Shown here in pieces: positions 46,795 through 57,865 of a stretch of DNA of 64,000 nucleotides; the stretch's first letter is position 1; each line of letters opens with the position of its first letter. Made by a program: the position numbers and the translations under genes. The stretch is from positions 62,001 through 126,000 of the forward strand of contig NZ_JAGQDE010000001.1 of NCBI RefSeq assembly GCF_018069755.1, read 5' to 3'. The notes below the pieces were generated by a model that saw only the letters and a list, made by a program, of their open reading frames with translations, was not told the DNA's origin and made no database searches. Origin of the DNA: Ideonella aquatica. Lineage in GTDB: Bacteria > Pseudomonadota > Gammaproteobacteria > Burkholderiales > Burkholderiaceae_C.

Positions 46795-47811
46795 ATGCAA
46801 TTCGAGACTGCCGTATCCCTCAAGCCCTACAACAGCTTTGGCCTGCCGGCCCAGGCGGGGCGGCTGGTGCGCATCCGCAGCGAGGCTGATGTGCGCGCGG
46901 TGGTCGACCACCCCGACATGGGCCGCGCGCCGCGCTTCATCCTGGGCGGTGGCTCCAATGTCATCCTCACGCGCGACATGCCCGAGCTGGTACTGAAGGT
47001 CGAGGTGCCGGGCCTGCGCCTGCTGCGCGAGACCGCCGACGACTGGATCATCGAGGCCGGCGCCGGGGTGCCCTGGCACACCCTGGTGGCCTGGACGCTG
47101 GACCAGGGCTGGCCGGGGCTGGAGAACATGGCGCTGATCCCCGGCACCGTGGGCGCCGCGCCGGTGCAGAACATCGGCGCCTACGGACTGGAGCTGAAAG
47201 ACCGCTTTGAGTCGCTGGACGCGGTGGACCTGGTCACCGGCCGTACCGTGACGCTGCGCCACGAGATCTGTGCCTTCGGCTACCGCGACAGCGTGTTCAA
47301 GCGCGAGCTGGCCGGCAAGAGCCTGATCACCCGGGTGCGCCTGCGCCTGCCCAAGGCCTGGCAACCGATGCTGGGCTACCTGGACCTGAGCCGCAAGGCC
47401 GAGGAGACTGGCATCGCGGCGCCCGACGCCCGCACCATCTTCCAGTGGGTCTGCGACATCCGCCGCGCCAAGCTGCCTGACCCGGCGCAGATCGGCAATG
47501 TGGGCAGCTTCTTCAAGAACCCGGTGGTCAGCGCCGAGCAGTGCCGCGACATCATCGCCCGCGACCCGCACATCGTGCACTACCCGATGGACGACGGCAG
47601 TTTCAAGCTGGCGGCGGGCTGGATGATCGACGCCTGCGGCTGGAAGGGCAAGTCGATCGGACACGCCGGCGTCTACGAGAAGCAGGCGCTGGTGCTGGTC
47701 AACCGCGGCGGCGCGGTGGGCTCGGAAGTCCAGACGCTGGCCCGGGCGATCCAGGAAAGCGTCTACGGCCGCTTCGGCATCCGGCTGGAGCCGGAGCCGG
47801 TGATGGTCTGA
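46795..47811 (+). CDS. murB: UDP-N-acetylenolpyruvoylglucosamine reductase MurB
   Basis: A 338-residue cytosolic flavoenzyme that reduces UDP-GlcNAc-enolpyruvate to UDP-MurNAc, the second committed step of peptidoglycan synthesis. FAD-binding PCMH region: PRFILGGGSNVILT, NMALIPGTVGAAPVQNIGAY. Catalytic serine in GNVGSFFKNPVV. The SWK-type YGRFGIRLEPEPVMV end is E. coli-like type I. The start at MQFETAVSL is used; an ATG ten codons upstream also exists. Confidence 0.96.
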   Translation: MQFETAVSLKPYNSFGLPAQAGRLVRIRSEADVRAVVDHPDMGRAPRFILGGGSNVILTRDMPELVLKVEVPGLRLLRETADDWIIEAGAGVPWHTLVAWTLDQGWPGLENMALIPGTVGAAPVQNIGAYGLELKDRFESLDAVDLVTGRTVTLRHEICAFGYRDSVFKRELAGKSLITRVRLRLPKAWQPMLGYLDLSRKAEETGIAAPDARTIFQWVCDIRRAKLPDPAQIGNVGSFFKNPVVSAEQCRDIIARDPHIVHYPMDDGSFKLAAGWMIDACGWKGKSIGHAGVYEKQALVLVNRGGAVGSEVQTLARAIQESVYGRFGIRLEPEPVMV

Positions 47812-47820
47812 CCGACCGGT

Positions 47821-50124
<2,304 letters not shown>

Positions 50125-50227
50125 GGGCAGGGCGCCCGGGGGCAGGGCGAATCGGCAAGGACGCAGGGCATGGCGGGCACTCGGGCGGTGAAAGCCCATG
50201 AACTGCCGGGCGTGGCGGATTCTAGGG

Positions 50228-50247
50228 GCTGTCTCCCACGAGACAGC
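50228..50247. other. Inverted repeat between divergent kinase and acyl-CoA ligase genes
   Basis: GCTGTCTC-CCAC-GAGACAGC is a perfect 8-bp stem with a four-base loop, extended by two G-U pairs. It lies midway in the 196-base divergent region. It could be a regulator site or an mRNA hairpin in the ligase leader. Confidence 0.35.
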
Positions 50248-50320
50248 TTCTGCGGGTGCGACCGTATCGCGGCAGGGTCGCTTCGCCGTTAGCCTTCACG
50301 CCGATGCAAGGAGTCTGAGC

Positions 50321-52024
50321 ATGCAGCCTGCCGACCGCCCCCACCACGCCCACTGGCCCAGGCGCCTGCCGCGCGCGCTGATCATCCCTGAGACCACGCT
50401 GTGGTTCAACCTCGAGGTCTCGGCCGCGCGCTATCCCGACAAGCCGGCCTTCCTGTTCTTCGGTGAGGCGCTGAGCTACCGCCAGTTGCAGGCCCAGTCC
50501 ACTGCGCTGGCGGGCTGGCTCGAGGCGCAGGGCGTGCAGCGCGGCGACCGGGTGGCGATCTTCCTGCAGAACTGTCCGCAGTTCATCGTCGCCTTCTACG
50601 CGGTGATGCGCCTGGGCGCGGTGGTGGTGCCGGTCAACCCGATGAACCGGGTGGACGAGTTCGGCCACTACATCACCGACCCGGATACGAAGGTGGTGGT
50701 GTGTGCCGCTGATGGTGCCGAGATCGTCGCCAGCGCCAACGCCGCGCTGCCCGAATCCCAGCGCCTGCGCGCGATCCTCGTGACCCGCTACGCCGACGCG
50801 CTGCCCGCGATCATCGAGCCCGATCTGGTGCCCGCCCCTGCGGTGGAAGCCTGGCTGCGCGCCGATCCACCGCTGCCCGCCAGCCCCACGCCGATCACCC
50901 GCTGGGCCGATGCGCTGGCCGCCGGCCTGGCCCCGGCCCAGCCGCCCAGCGGCCACGCTGATGACCTGGCGCTGCTGCCCTACACCTCGGGCACCACCGG
51001 GCTGCCCAAGGGGTGCATGCACACCCACCGCACGCTGATGCCCAATGTCATCGGCGGCGGCCTGTGGGGCCACACCAGCGCCGAGACGGTCAGCCTGGGC
51101 GTGGTGCCGATGTTCCACATCACCGGCATGCTCTACAACGTACTGGGGCCGGTGTACGGCGGCACCACGGTGGTCATCCTGCCGCGCTGGGACCGCGAAC
51201 TGGCCGGGCGGCTGATCTCGCGCTACAAGATCACGCACTGGACCTGCATCCCGACGATGATCATCGACCTGTTCGCCAGCCCGAACTACAAGAGCTTTGA
51301 CCTCTCGTCCTTGAGCTTCCTGAGCGGCGGCGGCGCGGCCATGCCGCAGGCGGTGGCCGAGCGGCTGCAGGCCGAGTTCGGCATCACCTTTGCCGAGGGC
51401 TACGGCCTGACCGAGACCGCCGCGCCCAGCCACGCCAACCCGCCCGAGCGCGCCAAGCTGCAGTGCCTGGGCATGCCGATCTACGGCGTGGACAGCCGCG
51501 TGGTCGACCCCGAGACCCTGCAGGAGATGCCCACGGGCGAGACCGGCGAGATCGTCACCCACGGCCCGATGGTCTTCAAGGGCTACTGGAAGCACCCCGA
51601 GGCCACCCGTGCCGCCTTCATCGAGATCGACGGCCAGCCCTTCTTCCGCACCGGCGACCTGGGCCGCATGGACGAAGACGGCTACTTCTTCATCACCGAC
51701 CGCTTGAAACGCATGATCAACGCCAGCGGCTTCAAGGTCTGGCCCAGCGAGGTGGAACTGCTGCTGTACCGCCACCCGGCAGTGGCCGAGGCCTGCGTGA
51801 TCGCCGCCAAGGACGCCTACCGCGGCGAGACGGTGAAGGCGGTGATCGTGCTGCGCCCCGATGCGGTGGGCCGAACCACCGAGCAGGACATCATCACCTG
51901 GGCCCACGAGCACATGGCGGCCTACAAGGCGCCGCGGGTGGTGGAGTTTGCCCAGGCGCTGCCCAAGTCGGGCTCGGGCAAGGTGATGTGGCGGCTGCTG
52001 CAGGAGAAGGAAGCCGCCGCCTGA
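50321..52024 (+). CDS. AMP-dependent acyl-CoA synthetase (long-chain fatty acid-CoA ligase type)
   Basis: A 567-residue adenylate-forming enzyme that activates a carboxylic acid with ATP and CoA. The P-loop is YTSGTTGLPKGCMHTH, with GYGLTETAAPSHANPP (A5), YFFITDRLKRMINASGFKVW (A8) and the catalytic Lys near PKSGSGKVMWR (A10). The long, branched substrate pocket is not predictable, so acid specificity is unknown. A strong AAGGAG motif eight bases upstream fixes the ATG; a longer frame would start 41 codons earlier. Confidence 0.88.
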   Translation: MQPADRPHHAHWPRRLPRALIIPETTLWFNLEVSAARYPDKPAFLFFGEALSYRQLQAQSTALAGWLEAQGVQRGDRVAIFLQNCPQFIVAFYAVMRLGAVVVPVNPMNRVDEFGHYITDPDTKVVVCAADGAEIVASANAALPESQRLRAILVTRYADALPAIIEPDLVPAPAVEAWLRADPPLPASPTPITRWADALAAGLAPAQPPSGHADDLALLPYTSGTTGLPKGCMHTHRTLMPNVIGGGLWGHTSAETVSLGVVPMFHITGMLYNVLGPVYGGTTVVILPRWDRELAGRLISRYKITHWTCIPTMIIDLFASPNYKSFDLSSLSFLSGGGAAMPQAVAERLQAEFGITFAEGYGLTETAAPSHANPPERAKLQCLGMPIYGVDSRVVDPETLQEMPTGETGEIVTHGPMVFKGYWKHPEATRAAFIEIDGQPFFRTGDLGRMDEDGYFFITDRLKRMINASGFKVWPSEVELLLYRHPAVAEACVIAAKDAYRGETVKAVIVLRPDAVGRTTEQDIITWAHEHMAAYKAPRVVEFAQALPKSGSGKVMWRLLQEKEAAA

Positions 52025-52615
52025 TCAGGGCAGCGTCGAGCCCGGCCGGTCGCGCGGGACCCGGGTCAGGTAGTCCTCGATGCTGGCCTTGTCCAGCGGT
52101 TTGAGCATCGCCCACCGCGTGTTGACGCGCCCGCCGGTGTCCACGCCCTCGCGCACCCGCAGCCGCTGGTAGCCCAGCTGGGTCCAGAAGCGCGTGGCGC
52201 GGGTGTTGGCCTGCACCACGCCCAGGCGCAGCCACAGCGCGCCTTGGCGCCGCGCCCAGTCCTCATAGGCGGCATGCCAGCGCTGGCCCACGCCGCGGCC
52301 GTGCAGCGCATCCACCAGCCACAGCAGGCCCAGGTGGCAGCAGCCGGGCGTGCCCAGGTCTTCGGTGATGACGGCCGTGCCTTGCAACTGGCCGGCCGCA
52401 TCGAACAGGCCCAGCACCCGCTGCGCGCGCCAGCTCAGGTGCGGCGGCGGGCGCTCGTCGAACTCCTGCTGCGCCTCATCGGGCAGCGCATCGCGGCCGT
52501 TGACGGTGCGGAAGTAGAACGGGTTCGCGTTGAACAGGGCCTGCAGCGCCGGCACCTCGTCGGCGCGCAAGGGCCGCGCCGCCAGGTCGGCCGACGCGAA
52601 CAGCGGCTCAGCCAC
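52025..52615 (-). CDS. GNAT family acetyltransferase
   Basis: A 196-residue N-acetyltransferase-like protein. The central strand/motif A reads LGLLWLVDALHGRGVGQRWH (acetyl-CoA pyrophosphate loop GRGVGQ), followed by LRLGVVQANTRATRFWTQLG and YQRLRVREG. Substrate unknown. It starts within the ABC-F gene end (8-base overlap), so the two are probably co-transcribed. Confidence 0.83.
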   Translation of the reverse strand: MAEPLFASADLAARPLRADEVPALQALFNANPFYFRTVNGRDALPDEAQQEFDERPPPHLSWRAQRVLGLFDAAGQLQGTAVITEDLGTPGCCHLGLLWLVDALHGRGVGQRWHAAYEDWARRQGALWLRLGVVQANTRATRFWTQLGYQRLRVREGVDTGGRVNTRWAMLKPLDKASIEDYLTRVPRDRPGSTLP

Positions 52616-54599
52616 CCCCTGCCTCGGCGCTCATCGCCTCGATCTGCTCGGACAACTCCAGCCAGCGCTCCTCCAGCATCGCCACCTCGGCGGCGACGTG
52701 GTTGAGCTGCCGGCCGGCCTCGGCCAGCTCAGGCCCGCTGATCGAGCCATCGACGATGCCGGCCTCCAGCTTGGCGCGCTCGGCGGCCAGCTTCTCCATC
52801 TTGCCGTCAATCTGCGCCAGCTCGTTGCGCAGCGGACGCGTCTTGCCGGCCAGCGCCTGGCGGGCGGCGGCGGCGGCCTTGCGGTCCTCGCGCGGCTTGA
52901 TCGGCGCGGGCGGCGGGGCCACCACCGGTGCGGCAGCAGCAGCCTTCTTCGGCGCGGGCTGGGCCGGCTTGCCGGCGGCCACGCGCGCGGCCTCGCGGCT
53001 GCGCTCGACCAGCCAGCGCTGGTAGTCGTCCAGGTCGCCGTCGAAGGGCTTGAGCGCACCGTCGGCCACCAGCCAGAACTCGTCGCAGGTCTCGCGCAGC
53101 AGCGCGCGGTCGTGGCTGACCAGCATCACCGTGCCCTCGAACTCATTGAGCGCCATCGACAGCGCCTCGCGGGTGGTCAGGTCCAGGTGGTTGGTGGGCT
53201 CGTCCAGCAGCAGCAGATTGGGCTTTTGCCAGACCAGGCTGGCCAGCACCAGGCGGGCCTTCTCGCCGCCGCTGAGCGTGCCCACCGCCTGGTGCACCAT
53301 CGCATCCAGAAAGCGGAACTGGCCCAGGAAATTGCGCAGCTCCTGCTCGGTGCCCGAGGGTCCGGTCGTGCGCGCCAGCCGCACCATGTGCTGCAGCGGC
53401 GTGTCGTCGGCGTGCAGCAGGTCCATCTCCTGCTGCGCGAAGTAGCCGATCGCCAGGCCCTTGCCCTCGGTCACCGTGCCCGCAAGCGCCGGCTGGGCGC
53501 GGGCAATGGTCTTGACCACGGTGGACTTGCCCTGGCCATTGGCGCCCAGGATGCCGATGCGCTGGCCGGCCAGCACGGTGCGGTCGATCCCGCGCACGAT
53601 CACCTTGTCGCTGCCGTCCTCGCGGGCGGCGCGGTAGCCGCACTCGACATCACGCATGGCCAGCATCGGGTTGGGCAAGGACGGCGGCTCGCGGAACTCG
53701 AAGTTGAAGTCGCTGGCCGTCAGCACCGGCGCCAGCTTTTCCATCCGCGCCAGCGCCTTCACGCGGCTTTGCGCCTGCTTGGCCTTGGTGGCCTTGGCCT
53801 TGAAGCGGTCGATGAACTTCTGCAGGTGGGCGATGCGGTCCTGCTGCTTGGCAAAGGCCGCGGCCTGCTGCTCCAGCCGCTCGGCCCGCATTTCCTCGAA
53901 GGTGGTGTAGTTGCCGCCGTAGCGCAGCAGCTTGGCGTCTTCCAGGTGCAGCGTGACGGTGGTGATCGCGTCCAGGAACTCGCGGTCATGGCTGATCACC
54001 AGCAGCGTGCCGGGGTAGCGCTTGAGCCAGGCCTCCAGCCAGACCAGGGCGTCCAGGTCCAGGTGGTTGGTGGGTTCGTCCAGCAGCATCAGGTCGGCCG
54101 GGCACATCAGGCAGCGCGCCAGCTGCAGCCGCATGCGCCAGCCACCGGAGAAGCTGTTGACCGGCGCATCCAACTGCTCGGTGGTGAAGCCCAGGCCCAG
54201 CAGCAGCGCCTGCGCGCGGGCGCGGGCGTCAAACGCGCCAGCTTCTTCCAGCGACACATGGGCGTGGGCCATCGCCTCGCCGTCATCGGCGGCTTCGGCG
54301 GCCTCCAGCTCGGCCTGCGCCTCCATCAGCCGGGTGTCGCCCTGCAGCACGAATTCGGTGGCCGGGGTGTCGACCTCTGGCATGTGCTGGGCCACCTCGC
54401 CCATGCGCCACTTCGGCGGGATCTCGGCGTCGCCCGCATCGGCATGCAGCCGCCCGGCCAGCAGCGCGAACAGGCTGGACTTGCCAGCGCCATTGCGGCC
54501 CACCAGGCCGATCTTCTCGCCGGGGTTGAGCGTGACGGTGGCGCTGTCGAGCACCACCTTGACGCCGCGGCGCAGCGTGAGGTTGCGTAGGGTGATCAT
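52608..54599 (-). CDS. ABC-F family ATPase (YheS/Uup-like)
   Basis: A 663-residue soluble ABC-F protein with two nucleotide-binding domains and no membrane segments; relatives act on ribosomes in translation control. Walker A copies: GRNGAGKSSLFALL and GANGQGKSTVVKTI. Signatures: FSGGWRMRLQLARCL and LSGGEKARLVLASL. Walker B: LMLLDEPTNHLDLD and LLLLDEPTNHLDLT. A C-terminal coiled-coil-like region of about 100 residues follows a proline/alanine-rich linker. The start at MITLRNLTL is used, 12 codons inside the longest frame. Confidence 0.92.
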   Translation of the reverse strand: MITLRNLTLRRGVKVVLDSATVTLNPGEKIGLVGRNGAGKSSLFALLAGRLHADAGDAEIPPKWRMGEVAQHMPEVDTPATEFVLQGDTRLMEAQAELEAAEAADDGEAMAHAHVSLEEAGAFDARARAQALLLGLGFTTEQLDAPVNSFSGGWRMRLQLARCLMCPADLMLLDEPTNHLDLDALVWLEAWLKRYPGTLLVISHDREFLDAITTVTLHLEDAKLLRYGGNYTTFEEMRAERLEQQAAAFAKQQDRIAHLQKFIDRFKAKATKAKQAQSRVKALARMEKLAPVLTASDFNFEFREPPSLPNPMLAMRDVECGYRAAREDGSDKVIVRGIDRTVLAGQRIGILGANGQGKSTVVKTIARAQPALAGTVTEGKGLAIGYFAQQEMDLLHADDTPLQHMVRLARTTGPSGTEQELRNFLGQFRFLDAMVHQAVGTLSGGEKARLVLASLVWQKPNLLLLDEPTNHLDLTTREALSMALNEFEGTVMLVSHDRALLRETCDEFWLVADGALKPFDGDLDDYQRWLVERSREAARVAAGKPAQPAPKKAAAAAPVVAPPPAPIKPREDRKAAAAARQALAGKTRPLRNELAQIDGKMEKLAAERAKLEAGIVDGSISGPELAEAGRQLNHVAAEVAMLEERWLELSEQIEAMSAEAGGG

Positions 54600-54701
54600 C
54601 TTGGGGGGGGGCGGGGCGCCGCCGGAGGGCAGCACCCGAGGGGGCCGGATTATCGGCTATCGTTCCACGGTGGCCGGGGCGCCGACACGGGGGAGCAGCG
54701 A

Positions 54702-54815
54702 ATGAAGCTGAGCGAGTGGCTGGACCAGTGGAGCCTGAGTGGGCGCATGACCCTCGACACCAGGCTGTTCATCGTGGCGGGGCGCGACGACCTGACGCGC
54801 CAGCCCGGCGCTTGA
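54702..54815 (+). CDS. Short ORF translationally linked to the TIR-NACHT sensor gene
   Basis: A 37-codon frame (MKLSEWLDQWSLSGRMTL...) with a strong ribosome binding site (GGGGGAG, six bases before the ATG). Its TGA stop overlaps a TTG start candidate of the sensor gene (TTGA), which would couple their translation. The sensor gene itself has no visible ribosome binding site. The first residues recall a small helical protein family I associate with similar loci, but this cannot be verified and the rest does not match, so it may be a truncated relic acting as a leader. Confidence 0.45.
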   Translation: MKLSEWLDQWSLSGRMTLDTRLFIVAGRDDLTRQPGA

Positions 54816-57748
54816 CACTGGCCGTGAACGCTCCACTGAACGGCCTGCGCGTCTTCATCAGCTACCCCCGCGGTGGCTGGACGCAGAGCCAGGCCCATAG
54901 CGCCGAGCGCCATCTGCGCGCGCTCGGTGCCGATGTGTTCCTCGACACCAACAGTGTGCGCGAAGGTGACGACAACGCCCTGAACCGGATCGAGGCCGGC
55001 CTGCGCCGTGCCCAGGTGGTGGCCTTCTTCGCCGGGCCGGACACCGAAGAGAGCGTGTGGCAGCAGCGCGAGGCCCGCCTGGCCGAGTTCCAGCACATCC
55101 CCATCGTGCTGGTGCAGACCTCGACCGTGCCGCCGCCGTGGTACCTGGGCGAGAAGCAGCCCGTCAATGGCACCAGCTCGCCAGAGCAATGGTTGCCTCG
55201 CCTGGCCGACGCCTTGCACAGCCAGGCGCGGGGCGCCCCGCGTGACGCGTCCGATGTGGCCGACCCGACAGCGCCGGCGGCCGGCCTGCGGCGGCTGGAG
55301 GTGGCCTACCTGGCCCACCACCTGGCCGTGGCCTTTGTTGACCGCCCCGGCCGCTATGTGGCCCTGCAGGCGCAGGCGCGTGCGTCGGCCTCGCCGCTGC
55401 GCAGCCGCAAGGACCTGCCCTTCAATGTGGACCTGGTCCTGCAACGCTTTCAGCCCGCCGAGCAAGGGGCCCAGACCCGCGAGCCCCAGGTCTATGCCGA
55501 CGTACTGTCGGCCTACGCCGAGATCCTGGCCCGGCCTGGCCCGGCAGGCGCCCGGCTGGCGGTGCTGGGCGAGCCCGGCGCCGGCAAGTCCTTCTCGCTG
55601 GAGCGGCTGTTCTGTCACCTGGCCGACGCGGCACTGGCCGATGCCCAGGCCCCGCTGCCGCTGTTCGTGGCCCTGGGCGAGTGGACCCGCGCCGACCAGC
55701 GCTTCGACGACTTCCTCGAGACCCGCCTGCGCCCCCACGGATTGGATCTTCACTGGCAGACCCTGCGCGACGGCGGCCGAGCGGTGCTGCTGCTGGATGG
55801 CCTGAACGAGCTCCCGGTGTCGCAGCGCCTGCACAAGTCGGCCCAGGTGCTGGCGCTGGCGCAAGACCGCCGCTGGGCCGGGGTGATCGTCAGCTGCCGC
55901 GAGCGCGACTTTGCCGACCCGGCGCTGCGCCTGCCCTACGACACCTTGCACCTGCAACCGCTGACACCGCTGCAGGTGTGGAACTTCCTGCACCGCTGGG
56001 CCGAGCGCGATTGGCCACCCGAGCGGGCCGCCCAGGAGGCCCGGGCCAGGTTCTGGCAACTCGCCGCCGGCCCGGCCCTGGCCGACGCGGCGGCGCAGGT
56101 GTGGGCAGCTTGGCAGGGAGCCGGCGCCAGCCTGGCGCAGTTCTGGCAGGCGACCGAGGTGCCTCGGGATGATCCCGATGTCTTCAGCCAGACTGACATT
56201 GAGCAGGACGAGTTGTGGCGCGACTTGCGCGACAACCCACGCAGCCTGCTGCGTCTGGCCGCCAGCCCCTACTGGCTGACCCTGCTGGCCATGCTGCCCG
56301 AGGTGCCCTCAGCCCGGCAGCGCCTGGTGGACGGCTTCCTGACCATCGTCCACGAGCAAGGGGCGCGCCGTTGCCGTGCCCGGGGAGCGGCCAGCGAAGT
56401 CCCCGATGTCGACCGCTGGCGGCAAGCCCTGGAAGACACGGCGCTGCAACTGCAGGGCCTGGAGACCCAGGGGTCCACCGGCGCGCTGAGGCTGGGTGCG
56501 ATGCGCCAGATCGGCAGACCGGCGGGGCCGGGCAGCGACGCCAGAACCCACCTGGTGCGGCTGGACCGGCCCAGCAGCCTCAGCGACGAGGCGCTGGAGT
56601 TCGCCATCGGCGTGCAGGTGCTCAAACAGGTTGGCGAGCAGATCGCCTTCACCCACCAACTGCTGCAGGAGGCGCTGTCGGCCACCGCGCTGGCCGACCT
56701 GGCACTGGCGGGCCACCTGCCGGCCAGCGCACTCTGGCCGCCCGATCGCTGGTGGCAGCGCACCGGCTGGGAGGTGGTGGCCGAGATGGCGGGCGAAAGC
56801 CTGGCCGGCCACCCGGACGGTGCCCTGGCCCTGGTGTCCTGGTTGGCGCGGGCGCAGCCAGAGGTGGCATCGCAGGCCTGGATCGCTGCCGGTCGTCCCA
56901 CGCTGCCACCGGACCGTGCCGAGCAGATTCGCCATACCTGGTTTCCGCGTCTGACCACTGAAGCGGAACAGGCGCCCGAGGCGAGGCTGCACGCACGATC
57001 GGCCATTGGCCTGGCGCTGGGGCGTTTCAGCCTGGATCAACGGCCCGGCATCGGCGTGCGCGCCGATGGCCTGCCCGACATCGATTGGGTGCGTTTTGCC
57101 GACCAGCAGGGCTTCCTGTACCAAGGCCAGCGTCATCCGCCCCTGCCGGCTTTCGAGCTGGCCCGCTACCCGGTGACGCAGGCGCAGTTCCAGGCCTTCA
57201 TCGACGACGGCGGCTACGCGGTCGACACGCCGTGGTGGAACGGCCTGGACCAGCGGTTGGATGCCCCAGCGGAAGCGGCCTGGGCCGAACCCAACGCGCC
57301 CCGTGTCACGGTCAGTTGGTTCGAAGCGGTGGCCTATTGCCGCTGGCTCAGCCACCGCCTGGGTGAGCCGATTCGCTTGCCTACTGAGAAGGAGTGGGAG
57401 CGTGCGGCAGCCGGCACCGAGGGCCGAAACTACCCCTGGGGCGCCGAATGGGACCCCAATCGGGTGAACGCCGAAGAACGCCTAGGCCGCACCTGTGCGG
57501 TCGGCCTGTTCCCTGAAGGAGCTAGGTCGGATGTGCATGACCTGATAGGCAACGTCTGGGAGTGGTGCCTGAACGAGTTCTACGACCCCGAACGGGTCGA
57601 GGTCGTCGGGAAGCAGTCGCGGGCACTACGCGGAGGATCTTGGTTCAACTCTGCCAGCTACGCGCGCGCGTCCGTCCGCGGCGACTACCGCCCCGGCTTC
57701 CGCGAAAGTGACATCGGGTTTCGGTTGTGTCGAGCGTCCCCCATCTAG
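54812..57748 (+). CDS. TIR-NACHT-FGE-fold sensor protein with DGR-type variable C-terminus
   Basis: A 978-residue protein from a coupled TTG start (a GTG four codons later is the alternative). Residues about 10-120 are a TIR domain (LRVFISYPRGGW, FLDTNSVREGDD, and SVWQQREA with the likely NADase Glu near 87). About 190-640 is a NACHT-type STAND NTPase: Walker A GEPGAGKS at 253-260, Walker B VLLLDGLNEL with Asp329, and sensor-like VIVSCRERDF. About 745-978 is an FGE/sulfatase-modifying-factor, C-type-lectin-fold domain (YPVTQAQFQAFI, VSWFEAVAYCRWLS, DLIGNVWEWC, LRGGSW, IGFRLCR). FGE catalytic cysteines are absent, so it likely binds ligand. The final 41 codons form the variable repeat. Inferred role: an immune or self/non-self receptor in which ligand binding triggers NACHT oligomerisation and TIR NAD+ consumption. 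Confidence 0.85.
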   Translation: MTLAVNAPLNGLRVFISYPRGGWTQSQAHSAERHLRALGADVFLDTNSVREGDDNALNRIEAGLRRAQVVAFFAGPDTEESVWQQREARLAEFQHIPIVLVQTSTVPPPWYLGEKQPVNGTSSPEQWLPRLADALHSQARGAPRDASDVADPTAPAAGLRRLEVAYLAHHLAVAFVDRPGRYVALQAQARASASPLRSRKDLPFNVDLVLQRFQPAEQGAQTREPQVYADVLSAYAEILARPGPAGARLAVLGEPGAGKSFSLERLFCHLADAALADAQAPLPLFVALGEWTRADQRFDDFLETRLRPHGLDLHWQTLRDGGRAVLLLDGLNELPVSQRLHKSAQVLALAQDRRWAGVIVSCRERDFADPALRLPYDTLHLQPLTPLQVWNFLHRWAERDWPPERAAQEARARFWQLAAGPALADAAAQVWAAWQGAGASLAQFWQATEVPRDDPDVFSQTDIEQDELWRDLRDNPRSLLRLAASPYWLTLLAMLPEVPSARQRLVDGFLTIVHEQGARRCRARGAASEVPDVDRWRQALEDTALQLQGLETQGSTGALRLGAMRQIGRPAGPGSDARTHLVRLDRPSSLSDEALEFAIGVQVLKQVGEQIAFTHQLLQEALSATALADLALAGHLPASALWPPDRWWQRTGWEVVAEMAGESLAGHPDGALALVSWLARAQPEVASQAWIAAGRPTLPPDRAEQIRHTWFPRLTTEAEQAPEARLHARSAIGLALGRFSLDQRPGIGVRADGLPDIDWVRFADQQGFLYQGQRHPPLPAFELARYPVTQAQFQAFIDDGGYAVDTPWWNGLDQRLDAPAEAAWAEPNAPRVTVSWFEAVAYCRWLSHRLGEPIRLPTEKEWERAAAGTEGRNYPWGAEWDPNRVNAEERLGRTCAVGLFPEGARSDVHDLIGNVWEWCLNEFYDPERVEVVGKQSRALRGGSWFNSASYARASVRGDYRPGFRESDIGFRLCRASPI
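57623..57745 (+). repeat. DGR-like variable repeat (VR)
   Basis: The last 123 coding bases of the sensor gene align with the downstream template-like segment, apart from a 12-base unit missing here. By hand, about 20 of some 30 mismatches lie opposite adenines of the template. In the ten codons starting GTCCGCGGCGAC all ten mismatches do. The block ATCGGGTTTCGGTTGTGTCG near the end is identical and fits an initiation-of-mutagenic-homology site. Confidence 0.75.
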
Positions 57749-57773
57749 TCCACTGACTTCGGTCGCTCTGGAC
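57748..57773 (+). other. Hairpin at the end of the VR gene
   Basis: GTCCA pairs with TGGAC, with an inner GAC-TTCG-GTC mini-stem (UUCG-type tetraloop). It starts in the stop codon, directly after the VR. In characterised DGRs a hairpin just downstream of the target repeat promotes retrohoming, and none is seen after the template copy here. The stem is short, so coincidence is possible. Confidence 0.4.
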
Positions 57774-57865
57774 ACGGATCCCCTGTACTCTGGCAGCCCG
57801 CTGTCCATCTTTCGAAAGAGGGTTCTTTCACCAGGCCCCGTCGGGCTCCGCGGGATCAGTGGCGT

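Noticed and set aside
57050-57748. An active formylglycine-generating enzyme domain
   Set aside because: The fold motifs are present but the catalytic cysteines after the LRGGSW segment are missing, and the tail is the variable repeat. A binding role fits better.
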